DNA from: an uncultured Sulfurovum sp.
GTDB taxonomy: Bacteria > Campylobacterota > Campylobacteria > Campylobacterales > Sulfurovaceae
Direction: 5' to 3'
NCBI GenBank assembly: GCA_902727915.1
Contig: CACVAU010000022.1
Coordinates: 1 to 39,173, forward strand
DNA length: 39,173 nucleotides
Position numbers and translations under genes: made by a program. Shown piece by piece: positions 25,401 to 35,052 of this stretch (the first letter of the stretch is position 1; every line of letters starts with the position of its first letter). A model generated the notes under the pieces. The model did no database searches. It saw nothing but the letters and a program-made list of their open reading frames with translations, and was not told the origin of the DNA.

Positions 25401-28400
25401 CAAAGATATAAATACCAGAAGCTGTTGTTCTGGTTGTTGCTATTGGCACATCTTTTTTAGTATTATATAAACTAACAGCTACATTACCAACCCCTGTCTC
25501 ACCTTGATCTTGAATACCATTTTTATTACTGTCATAAAAAACTTTATCCCCAACTTTAATCTCTTCTTGATGAAGACCCATATCAATCGCTTTATTATCT
25601 TGACCACCAATTAAGGTTATAATCTCTGTTTTACCATCAGAGTTGGCATCTGAGTCAGCACTCTCATTAGCCCCTTGATTTTGTGGACTAACTTTATAAC
25701 TTTTTGGTATTTCAAAAATAACATAATAATTTCTAGGAACTAAGTTTCTAAATAAATATTGACCTGTACTTGTTGTTTTGGTCTCAGTAATAAATTTATT
25801 GTTTTCTGTATAAAGTTTTACACGTACATTCGGAACGCCTAATTTTTCATCTGCATCTTGAATACCATTTGAATTTACATCTAAAAAGACTCTATCTCCT
25901 AAATTTGTTAATGTTGGATAAAGTCCCAAATCAATGCTCACATCATTTGCACCTTCAGCCAAAGTAAATAAACTGGTTTTTCCATTAGTATTAGCATTAG
26001 AATCTTTTGTTCTATCCTCACCTACTTCTTTTAAAGTTACGGTATATCCATTAGGCACAACAAACTCAACATAATATTCTCCTCTTAAAATCTCTTTAAA
26101 TAAATAATTACCCGTTGAATCTGTTTGGGTTGACATAATAAGTTTTTTATTTTTATCAAATAACTTTACTGTAATGTTCTCTAATGCTAACTCTGTAGCA
26201 TCTTGTAGACCATTCTTATTTGAATCTAACCAAACATAATCACCAATCGTTCCTAAAATTACAGGTGCATCTTTACCCACATAAGAGCTTGAACTGCTAG
26301 ATGAAACTTTCTTACCTTCAGAATCAAGCGCTTCTACTGTTCCAAGATTACTATAAGCCCCAAGTACTGCTTGACCTGTTTTAGTACATGTCATACTTTG
26401 TTGAGGATTTAATGCATCATCATCACACTCAGTAACCACGCCTTCTTTATCATCAGTTACAACAATATTATTTAATCGCGTGTTTCCAGTATTGGTAACT
26501 ACATAAGCCCAAGTAATCATATCTCCAACAATAATATTATTAATATTTCCACCATTAGTTGTCTTCACAATTTTAATATTTGGTTTAGAAGTAATAAACA
26601 TACCAGCATCAATATCATTATTATCTTCTCCTTCAAGCAACATAAAAATCGCTGTTTTACCTGTTTGGCTATCAGCATCAGAATCTAAAGATTTATTCAC
26701 ATCTTTTAACTTATTTGGGCTAAAACTGTATCCATCTTTAACGACAAACTGAAGGCTATACTCCCCTGCATCGAGATTAATAAAACGATAAAGACCATCT
26801 TTATCAGTTATACTTGTTTGATTTAATTCATTGTTCCCATCATACAGCTCAACACGAATACCCTCTAAGCCCATTTCACCTGTATTTTGTTGACCATTTT
26901 TATCAGCATCAAACCAAACAAAATCTCCAATAGAAGATTTAAGTATTTCGGGATAAGTTACAGTAACTGTCGATTTATTTGAAAGATTTTCCAAGTCATC
27001 TCTAACCGTATATTCTAAAGTTGCTGGATTCGTAACACAATCATTAATTGAAGTATAAGTTAATACGCCATCAAATGTAACAAGCCATTTCCCTTCATCA
27101 GGTATAATTATGCTATCAATATCACCATCATTGTCACTATCAACACCATCCCAACCATCTATTAGCAATAAGTTCACGCTACTTACATTTAAATCTTGAT
27201 CGATATCTAAATCGTTATCTAAAATATTAAAACTAACTGCTTGACATCTTTTACCCACTTTAGTATCATCATTAGTCACAGGTGGATTATTTGGGACTTC
27301 AGGTTCTTTGCCTCCTAAATAGTGTGATTTGTCAGAATCCTTAACTATTTCATCACCATTCTTCGCCGTTACTGTTCCAATATTAACATATTGCCCTTCA
27401 ATCGCAATACCAACTTTTGTACAAGTCTTACTAGCTTTTACAGCTAATTTCTCTGCTGTACAGATTGTTCCAATTTTGTCATCTATTACTTTAATATCCG
27501 TTAACGGTACATTTCCTTTATTTTTAATAACATATGTCCATGTTACTTTAGAACCAAATGCAATCATTGGACCAGTTCCACTATCAGCATCTTGACCATT
27601 CGTTGCTTTTTCAATTTCTATTGATGCTTTAGGTTTTTCGCCTCCAAGATAATGTGATTTATCACTATCTTTAACAACTTCTCCAGCATATTCACCAATA
27701 ACGGTTCCAATATTCACATACTGTCCCTCAATGGCTTTTCCTGTTTTAGTACAAGTTTGTGTTTTAGCTATTGCTAAAGTATCAATAGAACAAATTTTAC
27801 CAATTTTATCATCGCTAACACTAATATTTGTTAAGGCAACATTACCAATATTTTTAACAATATATCTCCATGTTACTGTTTCTCCAAACCCAATACTAGG
27901 TCCTGTACCACTATCTGCATCACTACCATTCGTAGATTTTTCTATCTCAATCGCTGGTGCTGGTTTATCCCCACCTAAGTAATGCGTTGGGTCAGTATCT
28001 TGAACATTTTGTCCATTATACTTAGCTGTTACTGTTCCAATATTTGCATATTGTCCATTAACAGCTGTGGTTTTCTTCGTACATGTTTTACTCGCACCTG
28101 CTGCTAAGTTTCCAACTGTACAAATCGTACCAGCTTTATTATCTTTGACTAAGACTGTTGTTAATGCTACATTTCCTGTATTCTTCACAACATATGTCCA
28201 TGTTACTGCTCCACCAAAAGCAATGCTCGGTCCCTTAGGTTTATCAGCATCTGAAGCATTCGTTGCTACTTCGATATTGATACTTGGTAAAGCAATAACT
28301 CCTTTAGTAGTTTTATAACACAATCCTTTAAAGGTAACCGAATTATAATAGTCCAAATCATCTCCATAGTTGCTATCTGCTCGATGCACTAATGTGATTT

Positions 28401-29277
28401 TTTTTTCACCTGTTGGTAAAGTTACCGTCCCTAAATCACTAAACTGTGTATTTTCTGCTGTGTTATCAATATCTGTAGTGTACTTTGTTTGGGCAACAGG
28501 AATATCACGACCATTCATAAATATTAATTTAAATTGCTCTTTATCCTGTATATGTGGACTGGCATCATAAGTCCAAACTTTCTCAATATCTATTTTTTGA
28601 ATATCACTAGACAAGGAAAATAAATCTGTTACAAGGTTACTAGAATCGTTACGACCTGAAGTTTGCACATTCTTTAAAAGTTTAGTATAACCACTAGAAC
28701 AAGTAAAATCTCCTAATGGTGGTTCTTCTACTTTAGGTACTTTTTTATAACAAAACCCTCTAAATTCAACTGAGTTAAATGAGTTATCTCGAATATCTCC
28801 AAAACGTGGACTGGTTCGATGAACCAATTTAATATAACCAACAGCAGCTGGTAATACAATTTTTCCAAAATCTGTAAACTCATTATTATCATTAGATGTG
28901 TTACTTACATCTTTTGTATAATCGGTAGTAGCTAAAACTTCTTTTGGATAACAGGTACCTGTTCCATTGTTGTAGCTCTTTTCAACACAGTTTTTTGTAG
29001 TAAACATGAATTTAAATTGTTCATATGACTGTTCATCTCCATTACCATCATGCGTCCAAACTTTATCAATAATAATATCTTCTTTACTACCATCGATACC
29101 CAAGGCAATATGATATAAAGCATCTTCATTTTTCCCTGCTGTCCATAACTTATATTTATCATATTTAGTATATCCACTTGAACAAGTTAACGTTATAGCA
29201 AATGACTCTATTGACATAAATACGAATATTAAAAATAAAATCTTAATTTTGTCTAATAGAATTGATATCTTACGCAT
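22423..29277 (-). CDS. Giant multi-repeat surface protein (DUF11, SdrD_B and CshA-like repeats)
   Basis: This 2284-residue protein is secreted and probably adhesive. Layout: signal peptide (1-27); two copies of an unrecognised module of about 150 residues, each starting TCSSGYTK and ending with a RGFCYKK/KGLCYKT-like strand (30-330); three DUF11-like repeats (about 331-655) with conserved TWTYVVKNTGNVAL and CTK motifs; one cadherin/VCBS-like domain (about 660-780); one SdrD_B-like domain, one more DUF11-like, then six SdrD_B-like domains (780-1715) with GDxVFxDxNxNGxQD calcium-site motifs; five CshA-like fibril repeats (about 1720-2230) with VxFTPxxxFxGxPTPIxY; and a hydrophobic tail (2240-2284) after SIPAMGQ that resembles IPTL-CTERM-type sorting signals. 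The many Asp/Asn loops suggest calcium binding. AAGGAG lies before the ATG. The outer-membrane barrel gene follows after 11 bases. Confidence 0.9.
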   Translation of the reverse strand: MRKISILLDKIKILFLIFVFMSIESFAITLTCSSGYTKYDKYKLWTAGKNEDALYHIALGIDGSKEDIIIDKVWTHDGNGDEQSYEQFKFMFTTKNCVEKSYNNGTGTCYPKEVLATTDYTKDVSNTSNDNNEFTDFGKIVLPAAVGYIKLVHRTSPRFGDIRDNSFNSVEFRGFCYKKVPKVEEPPLGDFTCSSGYTKLLKNVQTSGRNDSSNLVTDLFSLSSDIQKIDIEKVWTYDASPHIQDKEQFKLIFMNGRDIPVAQTKYTTDIDNTAENTQFSDLGTVTLPTGEKKITLVHRADSNYGDDLDYYNSVTFKGLCYKTTKGVIALPSINIEVATNASDADKPKGPSIAFGGAVTWTYVVKNTGNVALTTVLVKDNKAGTICTVGNLAAGASKTCTKKTTAVNGQYANIGTVTAKYNGQNVQDTDPTHYLGGDKPAPAIEIEKSTNGSDADSGTGPSIGFGETVTWRYIVKNIGNVALTNISVSDDKIGKICSIDTLAIAKTQTCTKTGKAIEGQYVNIGTVIGEYAGEVVKDSDKSHYLGGEKPKASIEIEKATNGQDADSGTGPMIAFGSKVTWTYVIKNKGNVPLTDIKVIDDKIGTICTAEKLAVKASKTCTKVGIAIEGQYVNIGTVTAKNGDEIVKDSDKSHYLGGKEPEVPNNPPVTNDDTKVGKRCQAVSFNILDNDLDIDQDLNVSSVNLLLIDGWDGVDSDNDGDIDSIIIPDEGKWLVTFDGVLTYTSINDCVTNPATLEYTVRDDLENLSNKSTVTVTYPEILKSSIGDFVWFDADKNGQQNTGEMGLEGIRVELYDGNNELNQTSITDKDGLYRFINLDAGEYSLQFVVKDGYSFSPNKLKDVNKSLDSDADSQTGKTAIFMLLEGEDNNDIDAGMFITSKPNIKIVKTTNGGNINNIIVGDMITWAYVVTNTGNTRLNNIVVTDDKEGVVTECDDDALNPQQSMTCTKTGQAVLGAYSNLGTVEALDSEGKKVSSSSSSSYVGKDAPVILGTIGDYVWLDSNKNGLQDATELALENITVKLFDKNKKLIMSTQTDSTGNYLFKEILRGEYYVEFVVPNGYTVTLKEVGEDRTKDSNANTNGKTSLFTLAEGANDVSIDLGLYPTLTNLGDRVFLDVNSNGIQDADEKLGVPNVRVKLYTENNKFITETKTTSTGQYLFRNLVPRNYYVIFEIPKSYKVSPQNQGANESADSDANSDGKTEIITLIGGQDNKAIDMGLHQEEIKVGDKVFYDSNKNGIQDQGETGVGNVAVSLYNTKKDVPIATTRTTASGIYIFDNVVAGEYYIIFNPPVGYTVTKSGQGAKDIDSNPNSEGRTENFILVAGTQDSTIDMGVYQDVVSYGDKVFIDTNHNGLQDIDEKGVRDVNVTINSANSGFSKSMLTDENGNYLFRNLPAGEYSAEFRSIPYGYIVTEKDVNNNMNDLNDSDGFVENEKILTEVALLIPGKNDLSWDLGIYKTVCLPGKSVIGNLVFEDFNKNGVQDVGERGLANVAVSLFNNDTEEKVENTVTDENGLYEFNHVDPEFNYYVQFTIPNGFVVSPQDQDDDTIDSDADETGKTEVIILEADQINATVDMGLYREGSTLGDRVFFDELNGVSNGIQDEGELGANDIKVTLYSHQGIELNSTRTNVSGEYHFTNVTSGRYIVAFSELPAGYVFTQAKQGNNDEKDSDVNSDGRSEIIFVNGKVNITGIDAGLKKVNTGVSTNDIKRGLTGQNVTLDILANDMEGTFNFDVSTVKITVVPTGGILSEDGKTLTVPNEGVWSVNIDTGAITFTPEDGFVGDPTPIAYSVEDTQGNETGADIEVDYPPLAKDDNVNAQIGQQLVIYVLENDANTSSPLDVTSVRFIDPISDDEVETVNVLGEGTWNINIDGSVTFTPDDEFTSNPTPIQYIVRELAGDLSNRATITVVYPDAVDDTVTIPTGTTGEIIVNVADNDSNNTLATTVSIGCEEAGVQTLVVDNEGTWRVLDNGDISFTPIAGFIAEPTDIFYTIGLVSDERSNCAKVDIRRELLTIDDQSTLNVGSVTLINILTNDFGALNAQSVQLVLPNNPVLGSVLSEDSRTLTVPGEGVWVVNDLGIVSFTADDELTGSPTPIRYIVENNNGLVSNTATITLLEGGVSVVANDDVGTANGADPVIIDVLENDTGDLNRSSVRILTANGEEVETLVVSGEGTWRVEDDGRIVFTGEVGFVGVPTPIRYIVNNNAFIVLSDTATVTINGTCDCRPYETSIPAMGQLAALSMLMLTILISMFLFKEEDILVKKCYNKLKI

Positions 29278-29297
29278 TCCTATCTCCTTATTGAAAC

Positions 29298-29323
29298 AAA
29301 TAAAATTATATATAATTTTATTT
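29298..29323. promoter_or_regulatory. 26-bp perfect palindrome before the giant adhesin gene
   Basis: The half site AAATAAAATTATA (29298-29310) is followed directly by its exact reverse complement (29311-29323), 20 bases upstream of the adhesin ATG. It contains TATAAT on both strands. It may be an operator, a promoter core, or an RNA hairpin near the ribosome binding site. The remaining gap up to 29552 is very AT-rich and shows no gene or clear structure. Confidence 0.45.
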
Positions 29324-29552
29324 TGTTATTTATTAATATATATTAACATTTATAATTAAAAATTTTTCTTAATTATGAAAGTAAAAAATTTAAATACATA
29401 TTTAAATTTAATTTTATATTAAAAAAACTTTAATATAGTTTTTTAATTTTAGTTATTATATTTATATTAAAATATAGAAGACAAAGAAAAATAAAAGCTA
29501 ATAATGCTTAACAAAGTTATGGAAATGGGGTTAAAAATAAAAGGAGAGAAGC

Positions 29553-29579
29553 ATAACCTGTCAAGAAATAACAGGTTAT
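29553..29579 (-). terminator. Probable terminator of the rpsL-rpsG-fusA transcript
   Basis: ATAACCTGT and ACAGGTTAT form a perfect 9-bp stem around a 9-base loop, 22 bases past the fusA stop. On the minus strand the sequence after the stem becomes T-rich only after about ten bases, so efficiency is uncertain. Confidence 0.5.
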
Positions 29580-29601
29580 TTGGAAATTAAAGAAAAAAAG
29601 C

Positions 29602-31689
29602 CTAGCTTCTTTTCTCAATAATTTCTTTTGCAACGTTTGCAGGTACTTCATCATAGTGATCAAATTCCATTGCATATGTAGCTCGACCTTGCGTCATTGA
29701 ACGTAAGTCAGTTGAATAACCGAACATTTCAGAAAGTGGTACAAATGCATCAACAATCTTAGAACCAGCTCTATCACCCATTCCACGAACAATACCACGT
29801 CTTTTAGAAACATCACCAATTACATCACCCATATAATCTTCTGGTGTTTCAACTTCAACTTTCATCATTGGCTCAAGAATAACTGGATTTGCTTCTCTAC
29901 AACCATCTCTGAATCCCATAGAACCAGCAAGTTTAAACGCCATTTCAGATGAATCAACGTCGTGGAAAGAACCATCATAAAGTGTAACTTTTACATCTTC
30001 AACTGGGTAACCAGCTTGAATTCCTCTAAGCATTGATTCTTGAATACCTTTGTTAACAGGCTGAACAAATTCTTTTGGAATAACCCCACCTTTAATTGAA
30101 TCAACAAACTCATAACCAAATCCTGGTTCTTGTGGCTCAATATTAAGATAAACATGACCAAACTGTCCACGTCCACCAGACTGTTTAGCATACTTGTATT
30201 CTTTCTTAACAGCTGTTCTAATTGTCTCACGGTAAGCAACCTGTGGTGCACCAACTTCAGCTTCTACTTTAAACTCTCTTTTCATTCTATCAACAAGAAT
30301 TTCAAGGTGAAGTTCACCCATTCCTGAAATAATAGTTTGACCAGACTCTTCATCTGTAGAAACTCTAAAAGATGGATCTTCTGCAGCTAGTTTACCTAGA
30401 GCAAGTCCCATTTTTTCTTGGTCAGCTTTTGTTTTTGGTTCAACAGCAACAGAGATAACTGGATCTGGGAAATCCATTCTCTCAAGAACAACTTTATCTT
30501 TGTCTGAACATAGAGTATCACCAGTAGTTGTAGACTTAAGTCCAACAACAGCACCAATTTCACCAGCGTAAATCTCAGAAACTTCTTCTCTTTTTATAGC
30601 ATGCATTTTCATGATTCTACCAATACGTTCTTTTTTCTCTTTTGTAGAGTTAAGCACGTAAGAACCAGACTGTAAAGAACCACGGTATACACGGATAAAG
30701 GTTAACTGACCAACAAATGGATCTGTCATAATTTTAAATGCTAAAGATGCAAATTCACCCTCATCAGTAGATTCAACAGTCACTTCTTTATCTTCATCAT
30801 CCATTTCAGTACCCTTAATAGCAGGTGCTTCAACTGGAGATGGAAGGTAAGCAACAACAGCGTCAAGTAAAGTTTGAACACCTTTGTTTTTAAATGCAGA
30901 ACCAACAGTCATAGGAACAATGTGCATACCAATAGTTGCAGCTTTAATACCTTCAACAATTTCGTCTTCAGTAAGTGCTTCACCTTCCATGTACTTTTCC
31001 ATAAGCTCATCATTACCATCAGCTTCTGAAATACTCTCAATAAGCTTTTCACGATAAGTTTCTGAAATCTCAACCATATCTTCTGGAATCTCTTCTACAT
31101 GGTAGTTAGAACCCATAGCAGCATCTTGATCCCAAACAATTGCTTTCATTTTTACAAGATCTACAACACCTTGGAAACCTTCTTCTGCACCAATTGGCAA
31201 TTGAATTGGAACGGGGTTACCCTTTAATCTTTCTACAATTTGTCTTTCAACTTCATAAAAATCGGAACCCGTTCTATCATACTTGTTTACAAAAACAATT
31301 GATGGTACACCATAACGGTTTCTTTGTCTCCAAACTGTTTCTGATTGTGGTTGAACCCCACCAACAGCACAGAATACTGAAACAGCACCATCAAGTACTC
31401 TCATAGAACGCTCAACTTCAATGGTAAAGTCAACGTGACCCGGAGTGTCAATAATGTTAATTTGCTTTTTAGACCACTCACAAGTAGTCGCAGCAGAAGT
31501 AATGGTAATACCTCTTTCTTGCTCCTGCTCCATCCAGTCCATAGTCGCTGCACCATCGTGAACTTCACCAATTTTATGTTCAACACCTGTATAGAAAAGA
31601 ATTCTTTCAGTTGTTGTTGTTTTACCAGCATCAATGTGAGCTGCAATACCAATGTTTCTTACATCGTTAAGTTTATGTGTTCTTGCCAT
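29602..31689 (-). CDS. fusA: Translation elongation factor G
   Basis: EF-G is the GTPase that moves tRNAs and mRNA through the ribosome after peptide bond formation. The 695-residue protein shows the G1 loop [16 protein letters not shown]2 in the [11 protein letters not shown] stretch, G3 DTPGHVDFT and G4 NKYD, then domains II-V, including the GMGELHLEI segment of domain III and the [16 protein letters not shown] region of domain IV. NKYD keeps the N-K-x-D consensus, although NKMD is more common. Length is normal. It is the last gene of the rpsL-rpsG-fusA group, 11 bases after rpsG. No tuf gene follows, unlike in enterobacteria. Confidence 0.98.
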   Translation of the reverse strand: MARTHKLNDVRNIGIAAHIDAGKTTTTERILFYTGVEHKIGEVHDGAATMDWMEQEQERGITITSAATTCEWSKKQINIIDTPGHVDFTIEVERSMRVLDGAVSVFCAVGGVQPQSETVWRQRNRYGVPSIVFVNKYDRTGSDFYEVERQIVERLKGNPVPIQLPIGAEEGFQGVVDLVKMKAIVWDQDAAMGSNYHVEEIPEDMVEISETYREKLIESISEADGNDELMEKYMEGEALTEDEIVEGIKAATIGMHIVPMTVGSAFKNKGVQTLLDAVVAYLPSPVEAPAIKGTEMDDEDKEVTVESTDEGEFASLAFKIMTDPFVGQLTFIRVYRGSLQSGSYVLNSTKEKKERIGRIMKMHAIKREEVSEIYAGEIGAVVGLKSTTTGDTLCSDKDKVVLERMDFPDPVISVAVEPKTKADQEKMGLALGKLAAEDPSFRVSTDEESGQTIISGMGELHLEILVDRMKREFKVEAEVGAPQVAYRETIRTAVKKEYKYAKQSGGRGQFGHVYLNIEPQEPGFGYEFVDSIKGGVIPKEFVQPVNKGIQESMLRGIQAGYPVEDVKVTLYDGSFHDVDSSEMAFKLAGSMGFRDGCREANPVILEPMMKVEVETPEDYMGDVIGDVSKRRGIVRGMGDRAGSKIVDAFVPLSEMFGYSTDLRSMTQGRATYAMEFDHYDEVPANVAKEIIEKRS

Positions 31690-31700
31690 ATTCTACTTCC

Positions 31701-32327
<627 letters not shown>

Positions 32328-32702
32328 TTATTTTTTTGGTTTTTTAGTTCCGTATTTAGATCTAGCAACAGTTCTACCGTTAACACCTGACGCATCCAAT
32401 GCACCACGAACGATATGATACTTAACACCAGGTAAATCTTTGATTCTACCACCACGTACAAGTACGATTGAGTGTTCTTGAAGGTTGTGACCCTCTCCAC
32501 CGATGTATGAAATAACTTCAAATCCAGATGTTAATCTAACTTTTGCAACTTTTCTTAAAGCTGAGTTAGGTTTTTTTGGAGTAGTTGTATAAACTCTTGT
32601 ACAAACGCCTCTTCTCTGAGGACAGTTTACTAATGCTGGTGATTTTGATTTTTTAATCACTTTTTTACGTTCTTTACGAACGAGTTGGTTAATTGTAGGC
32701 AA
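32328..32702 (-). CDS. rpsL: 30S ribosomal protein S12
   Basis: S12 lies at the decoding centre and influences accuracy and streptomycin response. The 124-residue product starts [13 protein letters not shown] after the initiator and contains [19 protein letters not shown] and [20 protein letters not shown], the two loops where streptomycin-resistance changes are known. Both lysines of the sensitive form appear present. The start codon is TTG at 32702, with AAGGA 6 bases before it. No ATG precedes it in frame, and the family N-terminus fixes this start. It is the first gene of the rpsL-rpsG-fusA group, divergent from the FrnE-like gene. Confidence 0.98.
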   Translation of the reverse strand: MPTINQLVRKERKKVIKKSKSPALVNCPQRRGVCTRVYTTTPKKPNSALRKVAKVRLTSGFEVISYIGGEGHNLQEHSIVLVRGGRIKDLPGVKYHIVRGALDASGVNGRTVARSKYGTKKPKK

Positions 32703-32809
32703 TACAATTCCTTTCTGTTAGTTTTTGAAATCTGGGCTGGAAACCCCGAAAAAACGCCATTTAAACGTACTTTCGGGGTCTTCAAATTTAGAAAATGGTG
32801 CATATTATA
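32703..32809 (-). promoter_or_regulatory. rpsL promoter -10 box and structured leader
   Basis: A perfect TATAAT lies at 32809-32804 on the minus strand with no good -35 box, as is common in this phylum. Transcription from about 32797 gives a leader of about 95 bases. In it ACCCCGAAA (32779-32771) pairs perfectly with TTTCGGGGT (32751-32743) over a 19-base loop. The hairpin lies about 40 bases before the TTG start and could take part in ribosomal-protein feedback or limit transcription, but no evidence decides. Confidence 0.5.
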
Positions 32810-32905
32810 CCGAAATAGACTTTACTTTATGGGAGTATGAGAGTATAATAATCAGATAAAATTAGCCATGGGATTAATTTTTCCCAAAATACTTTAAGGA
32901 ACCCC

Positions 32906-33493
32906 ATGCCCCATCTCATCTTTGTAATTGACCCAATGTGTTCATGGTGTTGGGGATTTCACCCTATTATAAATACCTTAAGAGAAAAACATTCTCATAC
33001 TTATACATTTTCACTTATTATTGGTGGGCTTAGAACCAAAGGGCAGATGCCATGGACAGAACAAAGTAAACAATACTTAGCCCAAAATTGGAATGCCATC
33101 CAAAAAAAAACCAAACAGCCTTTTAACTTCTCTTTACTCAATAAAAACACTTTTGACTATGACACCTATCCAGCCTGTAAAGCCCTTATAAGCATCCGTG
33201 AACTTTGGGGAGAAAATGCTTCCTTTGAGTACCTAGCGACAATACAAAAAGCCTTTTATACTAAGGGAGAAGACATTACTTCTTTAGAAGGGTTACTAAA
33301 GTATGTAAAAGATAAAAAAAGGTTTGTAGACTTTTATCAAAGTGATAGAGCTGAAATACTTATGCAACATGATTTTGCTAAAGCACACTCTATGGGAGCC
33401 AATGCCTTTCCATCAATAGTTAAAATAGATGAACAAGGACATATGTGTTGTATTCAAGGTTATAAAAGCCTTGAAGAAATTTTAACCTTTTAA
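32906..33493 (+). CDS. DsbA/FrnE-like thioredoxin-fold protein
   Basis: The 195-residue protein has a thioredoxin fold with the active site CSWC at residues 12-15 (DPMCSWCWGF) and a cis-Pro segment NAFPSIV. The middle is helical, as in DsbA/FrnE-type oxidoreductases. There is no signal peptide, so it probably acts in the cytoplasm as a thiol-disulfide enzyme or isomerase. The FrnE-like subgroup is often annotated as a DsbA family protein. It stands alone, divergent from rpsL, and converges with the small tail protein downstream with 11 bases between them. The substrate is unknown. Confidence 0.85.
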   Translation: MPHLIFVIDPMCSWCWGFHPIINTLREKHSHTYTFSLIIGGLRTKGQMPWTEQSKQYLAQNWNAIQKKTKQPFNFSLLNKNTFDYDTYPACKALISIRELWGENASFEYLATIQKAFYTKGEDITSLEGLLKYVKDKKRFVDFYQSDRAEILMQHDFAKAHSMGANAFPSIVKIDEQGHMCCIQGYKSLEEILTF

Positions 33494-33504
33494 AAAACAA
33501 GCAC

Positions 33505-33729
33505 TTAAGTAAGTTCTGAAAATTCATCTTTCATAAAAAACATGCCAACCAGTGAGCTTATAATCACAAGCAGTACCATACTCAATAAACCAAATGAATC
33601 GAGTGAGACTTCAATGGTTTCAACTTTTTGTTTTTGTGTCACAACTTCAGCCATTATAGGCATACTCATAAAAGATAGAAGTGTAAAAATTTTAAATAAT
33701 AATGTTTGATTCTTGTTTGACTTGTTCAT
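33505..33729 (-). CDS. 74-residue signal-peptide plus C-terminal-anchor protein
   Basis: This very small protein has a Sec signal peptide (about 1-27, ending PIMA), a linker of only about 17 residues (EVVTQKQKVETIEVSLD), and a hydrophobic tail. The tail LSMVLLVIISSLVGMFFMKD strongly resembles LSMLMLTILISMFLFKEED at the end of the giant adhesin: both share LSM, a leucine/isoleucine stretch, MF, and a Lys-acidic end. It is therefore either an anchor-only peptide, the remnant of a larger surface protein, or a product with its own membrane role. AGGAAAAG lies before the ATG. The 189 bases upstream (33730-33918) are AT-rich and show no gene. Confidence 0.7.
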   Translation of the reverse strand: MNKSNKNQTLLFKIFTLLSFMSMPIMAEVVTQKQKVETIEVSLDSFGLLSMVLLVIISSLVGMFFMKDEFSELT

Positions 33730-33918
33730 AATCTTTTCCTATAGATACGTAATAGCTATATTATAATTTATATAAATTATAATAAGTATTAAAAATATTA
33801 AAGTTTATATTTATTTTTAAATATAATGAGTCTAAAAGTCACTTTTGAAAGATTTTTACATACTTGTCTTTATAAAAAAATAAAATATAACTCTAAAAAA
33901 TAATTATGTTTAAAAATA

Positions 33919-34917
33919 TTACTCATCTAAAAAGAAATCATCATAATCACCTTCAGAAAGAATTTCAGCCAAACCATCAGAGGTACCAAGCCCTAAATAC
34001 GCTTTAGCATCATTCATTTTATAATAATAACGTAATGTATTTAACTGTTTTCCCTTTGCCCAAGATGAAACTAAAAAGTGATTACTACGATGTTCATCCA
34101 AGGTAGAAAATGAACCATTTCGTGTAAATGTATCAGCAAACATATAAAGCTTACCTCCTTCGGTCATATAATTGGCTTTGGTCATTTTCATCTCACCAAT
34201 CACAGGTTGATACGTTACTTGATGATTTCCAAAACTAACTTTGATTAGTAAATGCTCTTTCATACCTTTACTCTTATAAGCTAAATAATAATATTGCCCA
34301 CTTAACATTTTTTTTGAAAAAGTTTTATGCTTTTTTGGTTTAGTATCCACAAATAAATCATCTTCCACTTGTTTACGTACTATTTTTTGTGTTACTACTC
34401 TTTCAACCTTAGGTGCCATAGCTCTTATGGGAGCTAATGGTTGAATATGAGTTAAAGTATTATCCTCTTCAGAAATAGCAACATTTTGATACTGAGGTAC
34501 GACTACTCTTCGCATAGAAGATCTAGGCTGAACAAATGCTTTTTTATCTTCTCTTACAGGAGGAATATATCTTCTTTTAGGTGCTAAATCTTTTCCTATT
34601 TGAGTTGCATAATTTCGGACTAAAGGATGATTTAACATGTAAGAGGAACTTCTAATACCTGCATCTCTAAAATAACGCTTATATAAAGGTAGTTTTGAAG
34701 CTAATGCTTGTTTATTAGAAGTATAATAAGCAAAAGGAATATACCAAGAATTTGAACGAACAATCACAACATGGGAACGTAAAGCACTCGGGAGTTGCTC
34801 AATACTTTGCTCTAAACCTTTTAAGTTTTTAAAAGAGCCAAATTGAATAAAGTACTTTTTAGAACTGGCATGACTCAAATGAAGTAAGAACATAAGTAAT
34901 ACTAAAAGACGTATCAT
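33919..34917 (-). CDS. Exported SPOR-like domain protein
   Basis: The 332-residue product has a signal peptide (1-17). It is followed by KYFIQFGSFKNLKGLEQSIE and a second half with WYIPFAYYTSNKQALASKLP (about 20-95), which fits a SPOR-like domain that in other proteins binds denuded peptidoglycan glycans. The middle (about 100-200) is basic and low in complexity. The C-terminal ~130 residues contain strand-rich sequence (SGQYYYLAYKSKGMKEHLLIK, shown split as SGQYYYLAYKS and KGMKEHLLIK; then SFGNHQVTYQPVIGEM) without a known match. It is a single gene with an AAGGAAACAG-type ribosome binding site. An envelope or cell-wall role is likely, but the exact function is unknown. Confidence 0.65.
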   Translation of the reverse strand: MIRLLVLLMFLLHLSHASSKKYFIQFGSFKNLKGLEQSIEQLPSALRSHVVIVRSNSWYIPFAYYTSNKQALASKLPLYKRYFRDAGIRSSSYMLNHPLVRNYATQIGKDLAPKRRYIPPVREDKKAFVQPRSSMRRVVVPQYQNVAISEEDNTLTHIQPLAPIRAMAPKVERVVTQKIVRKQVEDDLFVDTKPKKHKTFSKKMLSGQYYYLAYKSKGMKEHLLIKVSFGNHQVTYQPVIGEMKMTKANYMTEGGKLYMFADTFTRNGSFSTLDEHRSNHFLVSSWAKGKQLNTLRYYYKMNDAKAYLGLGTSDGLAEILSEGDYDDFFLDE

Positions 34918-35052
34918 TACTGTTTCCTTTTTTCCAAAGATTATAACATATGAAGCGTCGACTAATTGTGAATTTTAATACTTTAAATATTCAAATAGAA
35001 AGATATAGAAGAAAATAAGAGTGACTATACGCTTATCCTCTAAAAATAATTT

